IMG/VR virus record: IMGVR_UViG_3300047330_000021
Coordinates: 1-26,861 of that record
DNA length: 26,861 bases
Strand: one strand, 5' to 3'
Source: a virus
The notes beneath the pieces are model-generated. The model saw only the letters and a list, made by a program, of their open reading frames with translations. It had not been told where the DNA came from and searched no databases. Of the stretch, positions 1 to 6,603 are shown piece by piece. The first letter of the stretch is position 1, and the number at the start of each line of letters is the position of its first letter. A program made the translations under genes and the position numbers.

Positions 1-645
1 GCCCCTCTGGACAAGCAGGGTGGAGAGTACAAGATGAGGTCTTACCTCACTGGCATTCCTAGTCAGTTGATTCCGTACAACGCAGCTCTCAGAGAAGAGA
101 CGAACAAGGAAGTTCCGTATGTAACACACACTCTCGACAAGTCTGGAGCACAGGAAGCTGTCAACAAAGTCAAGGCTATTCTCCCTTGGGAGGCAGGTAC
201 TTTGCCTGCACGTCTTGACGTCTACGGTCGTCCTATACCTTCTCGCTCAGGACCTTTCAAAATACAACCTGTCGAACAGGACCCAGCTATTCAAGAAGTC
301 AATCGTCTTTCGACGTTGGCTAACAAGAAGATGGTGCTTCCTGCAGGCAAGACTTACACTGCGTACGATGACGACGACGTCGCCCAGAAGGTTACGTTTA
401 CGCCAGAGCAGCTTAGGTCGTACCAAGAAAAGTCGGGTGATTATTTCCGTCGTGACTTTGCTCAAGAGATTCAATCTCCAGAGTATCAGAGTATGTCGGA
501 TACAGATAAGATAGCAAGGCTGAAAGAAGTCCTCAAAGCTCAAAGAGAAAATGCCCGTGACGAGGTACTTGATGCCACAGCACCGGCAGTCTCTCAAGGT
601 TTTGTTCCTGACAATCAGTTCATACCAGACAAGAAAGCCCGTTAA
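1..645 (+). CDS. C-terminal part of a large phage virion-type protein (partial)
   Basis: The reading frame is open from the first base of the window (A-P-L-D-K-Q-G-G-E-Y-K before the first Met at 34), so the Met at 34 is probably internal and the gene begins outside the window. The visible ~215 residues are hydrophilic, rich in Lys, Asp and Gln. They include a segment ILPWEAGTLPARLDVYGRPI, a style I associate with the C-termini of very large phage internal-virion or polyvalent structural proteins. There is no membrane segment or catalytic motif. The stop overlaps the start of the next gene (TAATG), so the two are translationally coupled at the end of a rightward structural operon. The specific role (tail fibre base, internal virion protein or ejected protein) cannot be decided from this fragment. 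The family call is inference. Confidence 0.6.
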   Translation, partial: APLDKQGGEYKMRSYLTGIPSQLIPYNAALREETNKEVPYVTHTLDKSGAQEAVNKVKAILPWEAGTLPARLDVYGRPIPSRSGPFKIQPVEQDPAIQEVNRLSTLANKKMVLPAGKTYTAYDDDDVAQKVTFTPEQLRSYQEKSGDYFRRDFAQEIQSPEYQSMSDTDKIARLKEVLKAQRENARDEVLDATAPAVSQGFVPDNQFIPDKKAR

Positions 646-866
646 TGAGCGAGACCTATCTAACTTTGCCAGAGAGACTAGCTATTCTAGAGACTAAAGT
701 GGAACATCTTTCCGCCCAGAACGAAGACATCAAGGAAAAGCTAGATGCCCTCCTTGCGTTCAAGCATAAAGGATTAGGGGCTCTCTCTCTTATTACAGCA
801 ATCCTTGGTACTTCAATCATTGGTGGTGTCTATACAGTGATTGAATACTTCAAGCTTGCACACTAA
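645..866 (+). CDS. Small coiled-coil protein with one C-terminal membrane segment (XhlA/holin-like)
   Basis: This 73-residue protein begins by overlapping the previous stop by one base (TAATG). Residues ~7-40 form a heptad-rich coiled coil (LPERLAILETKVEHLSAQNE onward). Residues ~44-67 are hydrophobic (LGALSLITAILGTSIIGGVY) and would span the inner membrane once. This layout matches the hemolysin-XhlA type of small phage membrane protein, which often accompanies lysis genes. Here it ends the rightward structural operon, and the lysis cassette lies just beyond on the opposite strand. It could instead be an accessory holin or a virion-associated membrane protein. The topology is seen in the sequence; the lysis role is inferred. 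Confidence 0.6.
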   Translation: MSETYLTLPERLAILETKVEHLSAQNEDIKEKLDALLAFKHKGLGALSLITAILGTSIIGGVYTVIEYFKLAH

Positions 867-875
867 TCATATTAT

Positions 876-920
876 AAAAAATCCCTCCTCAGCAATTAAG
901 CCGGGGAGGGTTTCTTTTTG
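876..920. terminator. Bidirectional rho-independent terminator between convergent operons
   Basis: CCCTCC (883-888) pairs with GGAGGG (905-910). The stem is followed on the + strand by TTTCTTTTT and, read from the other side, by ATTTTTT. It sits between the stop of the + strand operon (866) and the stop of the - strand holin gene (926), where a shared terminator for both directions is expected. Confidence 0.8.
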
Positions 921-925
921 TCTAA

Positions 926-1213
926 TCAGTTCGCATTGGCGTCTGCCTGTGAAGGGTCCTTAGGCTCTTGACCTAGAGGGTCATTTGGGTCCTTCATCTT
1001 CTCGTACGTACGCAAGGCGGCTAGTGGGGCAAAGGCTAAGATCAATACCGAAAGTTCCCTCAGGGAAACTCCAGTCTTGTTTAGGATAGGAATGAGGATG
1101 GTGTTTGCCGCCATCGCTCCTATCACCGTTGCGTATCCCACAGGTCGCCACCACTTGTTGACGAAACAGAGAGCTATCTCGTTTAGAGATTCTAGGGCTG
1201 CTGTCACTTTCAT
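926..1213 (-). CDS. Holin (3-TM gene-transfer-agent type)
   Basis: This 95-residue protein has a short N-terminal helix, then WWRPVGYATVIGAMAANTIL (about residues 21-40) and a second hydrophobic stretch LSVLILAFAPLAAL (about 54-67), followed by a charged, Pro/Asp-rich tail. The W-R-P motif before the first membrane helix is typical of the Holin_3TMs family, which makes inner-membrane lesions that release endolysin. The ATG overlaps the endolysin stop by four bases (ATGA), so translation is coupled. It is the last gene of the leftward lysis cassette (spanins, endolysin, holin) and is followed by the bidirectional terminator. Position and topology support the call well; family membership is by recognition. 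Confidence 0.78.
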   Translation of the reverse strand: MKVTAALESLNEIALCFVNKWWRPVGYATVIGAMAANTILIPILNKTGVSLRELSVLILAFAPLAALRTYEKMKDPNDPLGQEPKDPSQADANAN

Positions 1214-1647
1214 ACGTCATACTTCTCCAGTCCAGAGCCTCTCATGATCTGTACAAGCTTTACTCCGTACAGAGGGTCAGTGGCGTAGACACCAGTGAGT
1301 GCGTGAGCAAAAGCTTCTGGATGCTCTACCAGGGCCATCGCATTGTGGTAGGCAGGGTGTGTAGCAAGGAGCTGACCATGGAAGTCGAAGGCGTCTTCAT
1401 ACCCTGTGAAGTCTTTGAACTTTGCAGTCGTCAAGACATACCGACCGTTGATGTACTCGTGAGTAGGTACTTCTGTGTACGGACCCTGCCCGTCCCATTT
1501 GTTGCCGAAGAAGTTAAACTTCCCTGTAACCTTCGTACCCCATGCACTTTCCAGACCAAACTGGGCTAGAGTTACAGAGGCAGGGACGAGCCACTTCCTT
1601 CGTACGGCGATAGCTGCATCAGTTATCTGTTGGGCTAGTTGTACCAA
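1210..1647 (-). CDS. Endolysin, N-acetylglucosaminidase domain (FlgJ/glucosaminidase family)
   Basis: The 145 residues are a single glucosaminidase-type domain. The catalytic Glu is probably Glu33 in TLAQFGLESAWG, and the family's N-F-F-G (residues ~45-48), typical mid-domain Tyr and Ala-Thr-Asp-Pro-x-Tyr (YATDPLYG) motifs follow. It would cleave the glycan backbone of peptidoglycan. No signal peptide is visible, so release probably depends on the holin immediately downstream. The start is TTG: AAGGAGG lies six bases upstream, and no ATG in this frame is better placed. The gene overlaps the 3' end of the inner-membrane spanin by about 29 bases in another frame. Annotation as a flagellar FlgJ fragment is possible, but the lysis context argues for an endolysin. 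Confidence 0.82.
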   Translation of the reverse strand: MVQLAQQITDAAIAVRRKWLVPASVTLAQFGLESAWGTKVTGKFNFFGNKWDGQGPYTEVPTHEYINGRYVLTTAKFKDFTGYEDAFDFHGQLLATHPAYHNAMALVEHPEAFAHALTGVYATDPLYGVKLVQIMRGSGLEKYDV

Positions 1648-2164
1648 CTGACTCCTCCTTCTGTATGGTTAGCAGAGATTGATAATAGGCTTGCCATCCC
1701 TTGACAAGATCGGTGTTGGTGACACAAATCTCTCTATCCGTTTCTTCCTGCTGAGTTAGCGGGACGAGTTGACTGGACCCACTGGCAAGAGGTTGGTCGG
1801 GTTTGGTTGAAACGACGGTTCCCTCACTGGGTCCGACAGCTCCTTGGGAGGAGGCGGCAGGTTGGGGCAAATAGATGATCCGACTCTTGCTCCGCAGGCT
1901 GGCAATGTCAGAAGCAATGGTGCCAGTAGTGACAGCCTGAGAAGATTGTACTGCTTTTGCATCTCGGTTCTCCGTGATAGTTTTATGTATGACAGCGGCT
2001 GTGTTGACAGCTTTGGTTGTAGTGACATAGCTTGTAGCTACCTTGGCTTCGTGTGTTCCGTACCAGAGCAAGGTCCCGTTACCAACCAGAGAGAGCGCAA
2101 GCGCTCCCCCTAGTACGGCAGTGAGATTACTTTGGATCGGAGATAGAAAAGAAAGAATCCCCAT
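1619..2164 (-). CDS. Inner-membrane spanin (Rz-like)
   Basis: This 181-residue protein has one N-terminal membrane segment (about residues 13-34, AVLGGALALSLVGNGTLLWY) followed by a long periplasmic region rich in Thr, Ser, Ala and Gln, with no enzymatic motif. This is the i-spanin layout: an inner-membrane anchor plus a periplasmic arm that meets an outer-membrane lipoprotein to fuse the two membranes during lysis. The start ATG is preceded by AAAGGAG at good spacing. The identification is strengthened by a lipoprotein gene embedded inside it in another frame (1756-1962), the classic Rz/Rz1 arrangement, and by the endolysin and holin downstream. The sequence is too divergent to name a particular phage homologue. 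Confidence 0.75.
   Translation of the reverse strand: MGILSFLSPIQSNLTAVLGGALALSLVGNGTLLWYGTHEAKVATSYVTTTKAVNTAAVIHKTITENRDAKAVQSSQAVTTGTIASDIASLRSKSRIIYLPQPAASSQGAVGPSEGTVVSTKPDQPLASGSSQLVPLTQQEETDREICVTNTDLVKGWQAYYQSLLTIQKEESVGTTSPTDN
1756..1962 (-). CDS. Outer-membrane spanin lipoprotein (Rz1-like), nested inside the i-spanin gene
   Basis: Translation in a second frame inside the i-spanin gene gives a 68-residue protein with a lipoprotein signal peptide: MQKQY, then a Leu-rich core, then the lipobox L-P-A-C-G with Cys around residue 23. The mature part is Pro-rich (P-N-L-P-P-P-P-K, P-S-F-Q-P-N-P), as in Rz1 o-spanins. The frame is open upstream to 2028, but the ATG at 1962 is preferred because GGAG lies eight bases before it and the signal sequence begins there. 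Lipidation would anchor it to the inner leaflet of the outer membrane, where it partners the i-spanin. The full embedding of one gene in the other is as in lambda. Confidence 0.8.
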   Translation of the reverse strand: MQKQYNLLRLSLLAPLLLTLPACGARVGSSICPNLPPPPKELSDPVREPSFQPNPTNLLPVGPVNSSR

Positions 2165-2348
2165 CTTTATGCTCCTTTTGGAATGTCTCTAAGGTGTCTT
2201 CATACCATTCCCAGTCATCGACTCCTGCGGCATGAAGAGCCTGTAGGAAGCGGGAATCTTCAATCAATTCCTGCAACTCAGTAAGAGGAATGGTGGCAAA
2301 GATTTCGCTCTCGTCTGCCATCGGGTAAATATATTCATCTTCAGTCAT
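2127..2348 (-). CDS. Small acidic protein of unknown function
   Basis: This 73-residue, strongly acidic protein (M-T-E-D-E-Y-I-Y-P start; helical segment TIPLTELQELIEDSRFLQAL) has no recognisable catalytic motif. The ATG at 2348 is chosen over an upstream in-frame start because it overlaps the ribonucleotide reductase stop (ATGACTGA), a typical coupling junction in this genome. Its 3' end overlaps the first codons of the i-spanin. I do not recognise the family. Its place between RNR and the lysis genes gives no functional clue beyond co-transcription. Confidence 0.6.
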   Translation of the reverse strand: MTEDEYIYPMADESEIFATIPLTELQELIEDSRFLQALHAAGVDDWEWYEDTLETFQKEHKDGDSFFSISDPK

Positions 2349-4272
2349 CAGGGTTTCCAATCGATACAATATCACACTGACCGGCAAAACAAGACAGTTC
2401 CTGTGATCCCGTCGTGCTATCCACCTTCTCGTAGAAGGAAAGATCGTCCCAGTTAATCACTGGCATAGGATGGGCTTCAACCCAAGCATTCCAGTCTTCT
2501 TCACTCAACTCTTGGTACGGAGCTTGCTTGTACGTCCCCCCGTCATACGGAAGGAATGATACACCCGAAAGGTTCTCGAAGTTTTCGTACACCCAGGCTC
2601 CTACTTCCATCCACTCTCCCTCTTTTACGTAGACGGTTGCGGAGGGCTTATGTTCGCACCAATGACGTTGGAGGGTGTCCCAGACTTCAAGACTTCCAGT
2701 AGCCGATATTTGCTCACGCTTAACGCTAGCTGCGGGAGACTTTTTAGCGAAGTAAAAGATTGTAGTGCTATCTGGCTTGAACGCACACGGTTCATAGTAT
2801 ACTCCTGCCTCCTTAAGGAAGGTTGTCATCGGGTCTTTGTTGTCGGCACGAACAGTACGAAGGTAGTAGTCACTGTGACGAGCGTGAAGCCCAGAGCTGC
2901 TATCCACCAGTTGAGAGACAGTGCCACTTGGCTTGACGCAAGTGATAGCAGTAGACTGAGGAATACCAATCTTCTCAGCCCACTCTTTATTTGTATCGAT
3001 AGCTACTTTACGGAGATGTTCAAGAAGAGAGGGGTCAAGAATGAGAGAGGGGTTATCAAGAACTCCTGTAAGGGATACACCAAGAAGACGTTCTTCGTTA
3101 CAGTTATCTGCCCAAATCTTACGGATATACTTGAAGTTTGTAAAGGTACTCTGGACAGTACCAAGGATTGTAGCAAGTCTTACTTTATTCTCTAGAGTCT
3201 TCCATGTATCGTCAGGTCGTACAACCAGTTCGGACAGGTTACACATCTGGTATGGGCGAAGCAATATCTCGGAACAGGGGTTGCAACCAAACTCATGGTC
3301 GATGTTTCGACGACCATTACGTCCAGCTATTCTCTTAGCTGCATACCTAGAAAAGAAGCCTCTCTCGCCTGACTTGCTATCATAGAGAGCTTTCCACTCC
3401 TTCATAAAGAAGCCGACGTCTGGTTGCTTAGTTGTATAGACTGCAGAGTTATTAGCAAGGGCACGATGCCCTGCATCAACCCACCAAGCTCCTGTCTTTG
3501 CCGTACGAAGACGTTCGTCATCGGCATCACTAAGACTGATAAGAGCTGATCGACGTACACCACCTACGACTACTACATCGGCGATCTTGCACATCAAGTC
3601 ATGGCATTCTAGTGAACTGAGTTGCCGTCCGGCTGCACCACGAAAGAGGCGGACAGTGAATCCAAAAAGGTCAACCAAAGGTTCGGGTCCGCTAGCACGG
3701 CCACCAAAGGTCCTAAGTCTTTCGCCTGCACCTCGTACTCGACTGACGTCCCATTTGGGAAGCTGACCTGCATACAAAAGGGCGATGAGTTCTCTGAGGG
3801 CTCGTGCCCAACCTTCCTTTGAATCTGCAACATGTATGACGCTAGAGGTTTCCTCGAAGGTTTCTGAGACTGTTGGGAGTTTGTGGACATACATTTTCTC
3901 TACTGAATAGCCGACACCAGTGCCGCACATAAGGATATAAAGGATTTCATCGAACACACGAGGATTGTCTACAGGGGCGTAGCAACAGTTGTAGGCACAG
4001 ATGTCGTTACGATCCATAGCGGGACCTGCTGTAGCCAAGGCCCTCATACTTGGTACAACAGAGAGGTTGTGGATTGCCTCGTATACTTCTTCTGCTACTT
4101 CTTCGAACTGAGGGACACGACTGACGTAGTAGTTAATCAGACGGCTGACAGTTTCTGGCCAGGTTTCTCTTCGGCCTTTCTCTTCGATCCACTTCACGTA
4201 TCGGGATACTGCGATAAATTTCTCATAGTCAGAAGGAAAAGGATTAGGTAGTTCAGGAAATTTAATCGTCAA
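2341..4272 (-). CDS. nrdJ: Adenosylcobalamin-dependent (class II) ribonucleoside-triphosphate reductase
   Basis: This ~643-residue enzyme resembles the monomeric RTPR of lactobacilli and reduces NTPs to dNTPs using B12. Counting from the ATG at 4281, the active-site cysteine motif NPCSEI is near residues 334-339, the radical-relay region M-C-N-L-S-E-L is near 346-352, and the partner Cys lies in the early Y-N-C-C-Y-A-P motif (about 97-103). The C-terminal redox pair CFAGQC (about 631-636) is present, so all key cysteines are retained. T-V-K-P-S-G-T-V-like (C-V-K-P-S-G-T-V) and G-L-H-A-R-H motifs also fit. I prefer TTG at 4272 as start: AAAGGA lies eight bases upstream. The in-frame ATG at 4281 abuts the AAAGG directly and would lack usable spacing. 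Needs no small subunit, so it works alone for the phage. Confidence 0.93.
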   Translation of the reverse strand: MTIKFPELPNPFPSDYEKFIAVSRYVKWIEEKGRRETWPETVSRLINYYVSRVPQFEEVAEEVYEAIHNLSVVPSMRALATAGPAMDRNDICAYNCCYAPVDNPRVFDEILYILMCGTGVGYSVEKMYVHKLPTVSETFEETSSVIHVADSKEGWARALRELIALLYAGQLPKWDVSRVRGAGERLRTFGGRASGPEPLVDLFGFTVRLFRGAAGRQLSSLECHDLMCKIADVVVVGGVRRSALISLSDADDERLRTAKTGAWWVDAGHRALANNSAVYTTKQPDVGFFMKEWKALYDSKSGERGFFSRYAAKRIAGRNGRRNIDHEFGCNPCSEILLRPYQMCNLSELVVRPDDTWKTLENKVRLATILGTVQSTFTNFKYIRKIWADNCNEERLLGVSLTGVLDNPSLILDPSLLEHLRKVAIDTNKEWAEKIGIPQSTAITCVKPSGTVSQLVDSSSGLHARHSDYYLRTVRADNKDPMTTFLKEAGVYYEPCAFKPDSTTIFYFAKKSPAASVKREQISATGSLEVWDTLQRHWCEHKPSATVYVKEGEWMEVGAWVYENFENLSGVSFLPYDGGTYKQAPYQELSEEDWNAWVEAHPMPVINWDDLSFYEKVDSTTGSQELSCFAGQCDIVSIGNPDD

Positions 4273-4405
4273 TGAAATCATCCTTTATTGATTGTCTGTA
4301 TGCCTGCTGCTCTTTAGTCAACTTAGGAAAACGGGGATCAAGTCCCCGCCATAGCCGCCTCACCCTGCGACGATCCTTGTTCTCGTACTTGTTCATTCCG
4401 TTCAT
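4262..4405 (-). CDS. Small basic protein of unknown function, overlapping HD hydrolase and RNR
   Basis: Direct translation gives 47 residues: M-N-G-M-N-K-Y-E-N-K-D-R-R-R-V-R-R-L-W-R, then G-L-D-P-R-F-P-K-L-T-K-E-Q-Q-A-Y-R, ending S-I-K-D-D-F-I-D-D. GAAGG stands about eight bases before the ATG at 4405; a second in-frame ATG is at 4396. The 5' two-thirds overlaps the HD hydrolase C-terminus in another frame, and the 3' end overlaps the RNR start by about 10-20 bases. It therefore bridges two genes that would otherwise have a 56-base gap, which supports it being translated. The N-terminal half is very basic (nucleic-acid binding possible) and the tail acidic. No family is recognised; existence is inferred from RBS, spacing and composition. 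Confidence 0.5.
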   Translation of the reverse strand: MNGMNKYENKDRRRVRRLWRGLDPRFPKLTKEQQAYRQSIKDDFIDD

Positions 4406-4946
4406 TTGTACGGCCTTCTGTCAACTCTTTGTATCGCTCAAGGAAGAGAGTCTCAGCCACGGATGGAGAGAATCCCACAGGCTTAACGCTACGAACAGCA
4501 CGTAGGTTAGTATGCCATAGATCATCTTTGCCGGGGGCGATGTGCTGTCGTTCTGCGTGGTACATCCTCTTATCTGCCTGATGGACTTCAAGGGAGTGCA
4601 ACTTCCACGGGCTGAGATTGAACTTCTTGGCAATGCTAGCCATGGTTGCATCTTCTAGTGCCCTATATTCAGGCAGAAGTTTCTTCAGAGGTGAGGAAAC
4701 GTCCCCAAGAAAAGCTTCGGCGGCGTCATGGAAGAGACCTTCAAGAGCGAACTTCTTCGGCACCGCCAGAGAAACAAGGACAGAATGCTCAGCAACAGAA
4801 TAGAAACGATTGACATGACCAGTATATCTACACAGATTAGATAGAGCATGAGCAATGGTAGCAACAGTATATACCGAACTATCAGGATCAAGAAAGTCAA
4901 AGTACTCTCCGTCGTACACAGAGATGCATGAAGGGGTTTGTTCCAT
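4338..4946 (-). CDS. HD-domain phosphohydrolase (YfbR-like nucleotidase)
   Basis: This 202-residue protein has the HD metal-binding pattern: His54 in F-Y-S-V-A-E-H-S-V, His73-Asp74 in G-L-F-H-D-A-A-E-A, and D-V-S-S-P-L-K after it, followed by a downstream Asp in V-H-Q-A-D-K-R. The F-L-G-D-V-S-S-P-L-K-x-L-L-P-E-Y signature is that of the phage/bacterial YfbR-type HD hydrolases, which usually remove phosphate from deoxynucleoside monophosphates. It sits immediately upstream of the ribonucleotide reductase and near a dATP/dGTP diphosphohydrolase, so a dNTP-pool role is plausible. The ATG overlaps the preceding stop (TGATG) and has GGAG seven bases upstream. The C-terminal ~25 residues (Glu/Gln/Asn/Arg) are low complexity and overlap another ORF. 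The sequence does not resemble the adenine-excluding DatZ enzymes closely enough to claim that role. Confidence 0.85.
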   Translation of the reverse strand: MEQTPSCISVYDGEYFDFLDPDSSVYTVATIAHALSNLCRYTGHVNRFYSVAEHSVLVSLAVPKKFALEGLFHDAAEAFLGDVSSPLKKLLPEYRALEDATMASIAKKFNLSPWKLHSLEVHQADKRMYHAERQHIAPGKDDLWHTNLRAVRSVKPVGFSPSVAETLFLERYKELTEGRTNERNEQVREQGSSQGEAAMAGT

Positions 4947-5086
4947 CAGTATTCTCCGTCTAGTAGACTATCAGGATCATGATCTTTCCACCACTGGTCA
5001 CAAGAAAAACAATCACCTCCTGTTTTGATATACTCGTCTAACTCGATAGTCTTACCACAAGTTTCACACCAACGTTCTTCTGTCAT
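4946..5086 (-). CDS. Small zinc-ribbon protein (46 residues)
   Basis: Translation gives M-T-E-E-R-W-C-E-T-C-G-K-T, then a short acidic spacer, then G-G-D-C-F-S-C-D-Q-W-W-K-D-H-D and an acidic end. The two CxxC pairs (about residues 7-10 and 26-29) make a four-Cys zinc site. GGAAG stands upstream of the ATG, and the stop overlaps the HD hydrolase ATG by one base (TGATG). It exactly fills the gap between the diphosphohydrolase and HD genes, which supports expression. Small treble-clef or ribbon proteins of this kind are common in phage early and middle operons and usually have no assigned role. The zinc-binding claim follows from the Cys spacing; function is unknown. Confidence 0.65.
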   Translation of the reverse strand: MTEERWCETCGKTIELDEYIKTGGDCFSCDQWWKDHDPDSLLDGEY

Positions 5087-5089
5087 GAT

Positions 5090-5605
5090 TTACTTCCAAG
5101 GTTCGTCAGAGATATGTAGGTTCTTTTCGCGAAGGAGAAACTCTAGGCGAGCGAGGGCACCCCAGGCGACATGAGCTGCGTGAAGGATTCCCGAATCATT
5201 ATCCCAAGGACTTTCCGCTGACTCGGCGACAAGGTGGCGAACCATCGCATCACTATACCGTTCAAACCCTTCGGGTACTGTGGACCATCCCTTCCAGGAA
5301 TATTTAGCTGCTCCAAAAGTTGAAACAGTAGCAACCGCCCGCAATGCTCCGGGGAAGTAGTCAATGGCCCCTCGCCAGAGGCAGGGCTTGCCTGCATCAA
5401 GTTTGGCTCCACTTGCCTTGGGATCGATTCCGTAGGGGTCTCTTTCTCCGTTTCCAAGGGGCTTGTCTCCGTCTCCTTTGTAGGAGGCTGGTTCTGAAAG
5501 ATAGGGCTGGCACTTCTCGGTCCCGGACCCGATGGCTTTGCTTTGTACGCCATTACTCTTCACCTTCTGTTGTACCAGAGATTGGTGTATCTGTTCCGTC
5601 TGCAT
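5090..5605 (-). CDS. dATP/dGTP diphosphohydrolase-like protein (PF18909/DUF5664 type)
   Basis: The C-terminal ~110 residues carry the family pattern: S-G-A-K-L-D-A-G-K-P, then L-R-A-V-A-T-V-S-T-F-G-A-A-K-Y, G-W-S-T-V-P-E, R-Y-S-D-A-M-V-R-H-L and a helical D-N-D-S-G-I-L-H-A-A-H-V-A-W-G-A-L-A-R. These are the metal-binding and helical parts of all-alpha MazG-like nucleotide pyrophosphohydrolases, named in Pfam as the N-terminal domain of dATP/dGTP diphosphohydrolase. The N-terminal ~60 residues (Gly/Lys/Ser/Pro) look disordered. The ATG at 5605 is used because GAGGT lies eight bases before it; an in-frame TTG at 5662 has no better RBS. It overlaps a small upstream ORF by 53 bases. It would trim purine dNTPs to dNMPs, fitting the adjacent HD and RNR genes. 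Substrate is not provable here. Confidence 0.75.
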   Translation of the reverse strand: MQTEQIHQSLVQQKVKSNGVQSKAIGSGTEKCQPYLSEPASYKGDGDKPLGNGERDPYGIDPKASGAKLDAGKPCLWRGAIDYFPGALRAVATVSTFGAAKYSWKGWSTVPEGFERYSDAMVRHLVAESAESPWDNDSGILHAAHVAWGALARLEFLLREKNLHISDEPWK

Positions 5606-5669
5606 GATAATATACCTCTTGATCTGAACCAAGCCAGAAATAGAACTTGGAAGGGTCAACAAAATGCAT
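5553..5669 (-). CDS. Small protein of unknown function (38 residues)
   Basis: The frame reads M-H-F-V-D-P-S-K-F-Y-F-W-L-G-S-D-Q-E-V-Y-Y-H-A-D-G-T and ends I-S-G-T-T-E-G-E-E, a normal globular composition rather than shadow-like. The ATG lies four bases after the stop of the upstream 69-residue gene, so re-initiation or coupling is plausible, but its own Shine-Dalgarno is weak. Most of it overlaps the diphosphohydrolase N-terminus in another frame. No family is recognised. If the diphosphohydrolase starts further downstream, this ORF would account for the otherwise uncovered segment. Moderate-to-low confidence. Confidence 0.4.
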   Translation of the reverse strand: MHFVDPSKFYFWLGSDQEVYYHADGTDTPISGTTEGEE

Positions 5670-5673
5670 TTCT

Positions 5674-5883
5674 TTAAAAGGGTTCTCGTTCTTCGTCATT
5701 AGAGTCTTCAATCCTCAAATCCTCTTTGATGTCGTCAAGTTTATCGAGAATGTCTTCCTCGAAATAATAGATGATGTCTCGTACAGAGAGTGAAAGAAGT
5801 TCGGCTAACTCCCACCCTTCATACCTATCTGCAAGTGCCTGCTTGATACCTTCAGGGAGTTGCTCTTCGTTCATGATACTCAT
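5674..5883 (-). CDS. Small acidic phage protein of unknown function (69 residues)
   Basis: The protein (E-G-I-K-Q-A-L-A-D-R-Y-E-G-W-E-L-A-E-L-L, then V-R-D-I-I-Y-Y-F-E-E-D-I and an acidic tail) is predominantly helical. The R-Y-E-x-W-E-L-x-x-L-L pattern recurs in small uncharacterised proteins of podoviruses and siphoviruses; this is recognition, not proof. AAGGTG precedes two candidate Mets (5883 and 5874), either of which could be used. It lies seven bases after the exonuclease stop in the same operon. No enzymatic motif is seen. Confidence 0.6.
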   Translation of the reverse strand: MSIMNEEQLPEGIKQALADRYEGWELAELLSLSVRDIIYYFEEDILDKLDDIKEDLRIEDSNDEEREPF

Positions 5884-5889
5884 TACACC

Positions 5890-6603
5890 TTATACTTTAC
5901 TACGTTTGCCGTCTTGCCAAGAACCACACGACTGACAATGAAGACGTTGAATTTTAAAAGACTTTGTACGGCGATAGCCGCGTGACTGTACTTTGTTGGA
6001 ACCACAGGCACCGCAGGCGTGAGCTTCAGAACCGATGTGGGGATGGTTTGTGATGTAAGGTCGGATCAAGAGATAGAGCTTTACAGTAAGGAGGACGTCA
6101 CCGATGCAATAGTTTTGCATTCTCGACTGGGCAGCTTTGTCACCCTCCATCACCTTTGTCCAGAGAGAGAAGCCTTCGTGTTTAACTTTGTCACCAAGAC
6201 CAAGGAACGGCCCGATGAATTCAAGCTTGCCACTCTGGAACCCCAACTTTTTCACAGTCTTGTACAGATCGATTGAAGTCAGAGGAGGTAGAGGAGGAAA
6301 ACCTTCAAGGAGAAACTCTCCTCTCAGTTTTGTAAGATCGAACTTATCCCCGTTGTACGTAATGACGGCGTCGGCTTCAGCCATCAGCTCATATATACCT
6401 GCAAGCATTGCCGTACGCCCACCAGGTAGCCAGTCAGCGAAGAAGTATGCCTTGTCTTCTCCAACCCAAGTGGCGGCTACACAGATGATACGAGAGACTT
6501 CTACGATCTGGTTGACTGCGACGTTGACGTCAAACAACTTCCAGGCATAGACAACTGCGGGTTTAGTTTCAATGTCCAATACTAGGACCTTAGGTTCAGC
6601 CAT
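5890..6603 (-). CDS. DEDD-family 3'-5' exonuclease (RNase H-like fold) with C-terminal zinc ribbon
   Basis: Residues ~7-13 contain V-L-D-I-E-T-K (first Asp/Glu pair of DnaQ-like exonucleases). A-V-I-T-Y-N-G-D-K-F-D (about 80-90) is the second motif, and N-Y-C-I-G-D-V (about 162-168) has the YxxxD spacing of DEDDy enzymes. After the nuclease domain come two Cys pairs, C-G-A-C-G and H-C-Q-S-C-G, forming a zinc ribbon that could bind DNA. The ATG at 6603 is chosen over an upstream TTG (6621) because V-L-D-I-E-T starts close behind it; the Shine-Dalgarno (GGAAAG) is ten bases away. The start overlaps the wall hydrolase stop. The polymerase has its own exonuclease domain, so this is probably a separate repair or recombination nuclease. 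Confidence 0.8.
   Translation of the reverse strand: MAEPKVLVLDIETKPAVVYAWKLFDVNVAVNQIVEVSRIICVAATWVGEDKAYFFADWLPGGRTAMLAGIYELMAEADAVITYNGDKFDLTKLRGEFLLEGFPPLPPLTSIDLYKTVKKLGFQSGKLEFIGPFLGLGDKVKHEGFSLWTKVMEGDKAAQSRMQNYCIGDVLLTVKLYLLIRPYITNHPHIGSEAHACGACGSNKVQSRGYRRTKSFKIQRLHCQSCGSWQDGKRSKV

Noticed and set aside
4338-4946. HD protein as DatZ (dATP triphosphohydrolase of diaminopurine phages)
   Set aside because: The motifs fit the common YfbR-like phage HD family better and no PurZ is present here.
5143-5553. 136-codon ORF in another frame of the diphosphohydrolase gene
   Set aside because: Has an acceptable start, but the other frame carries the family motifs and this one has none.
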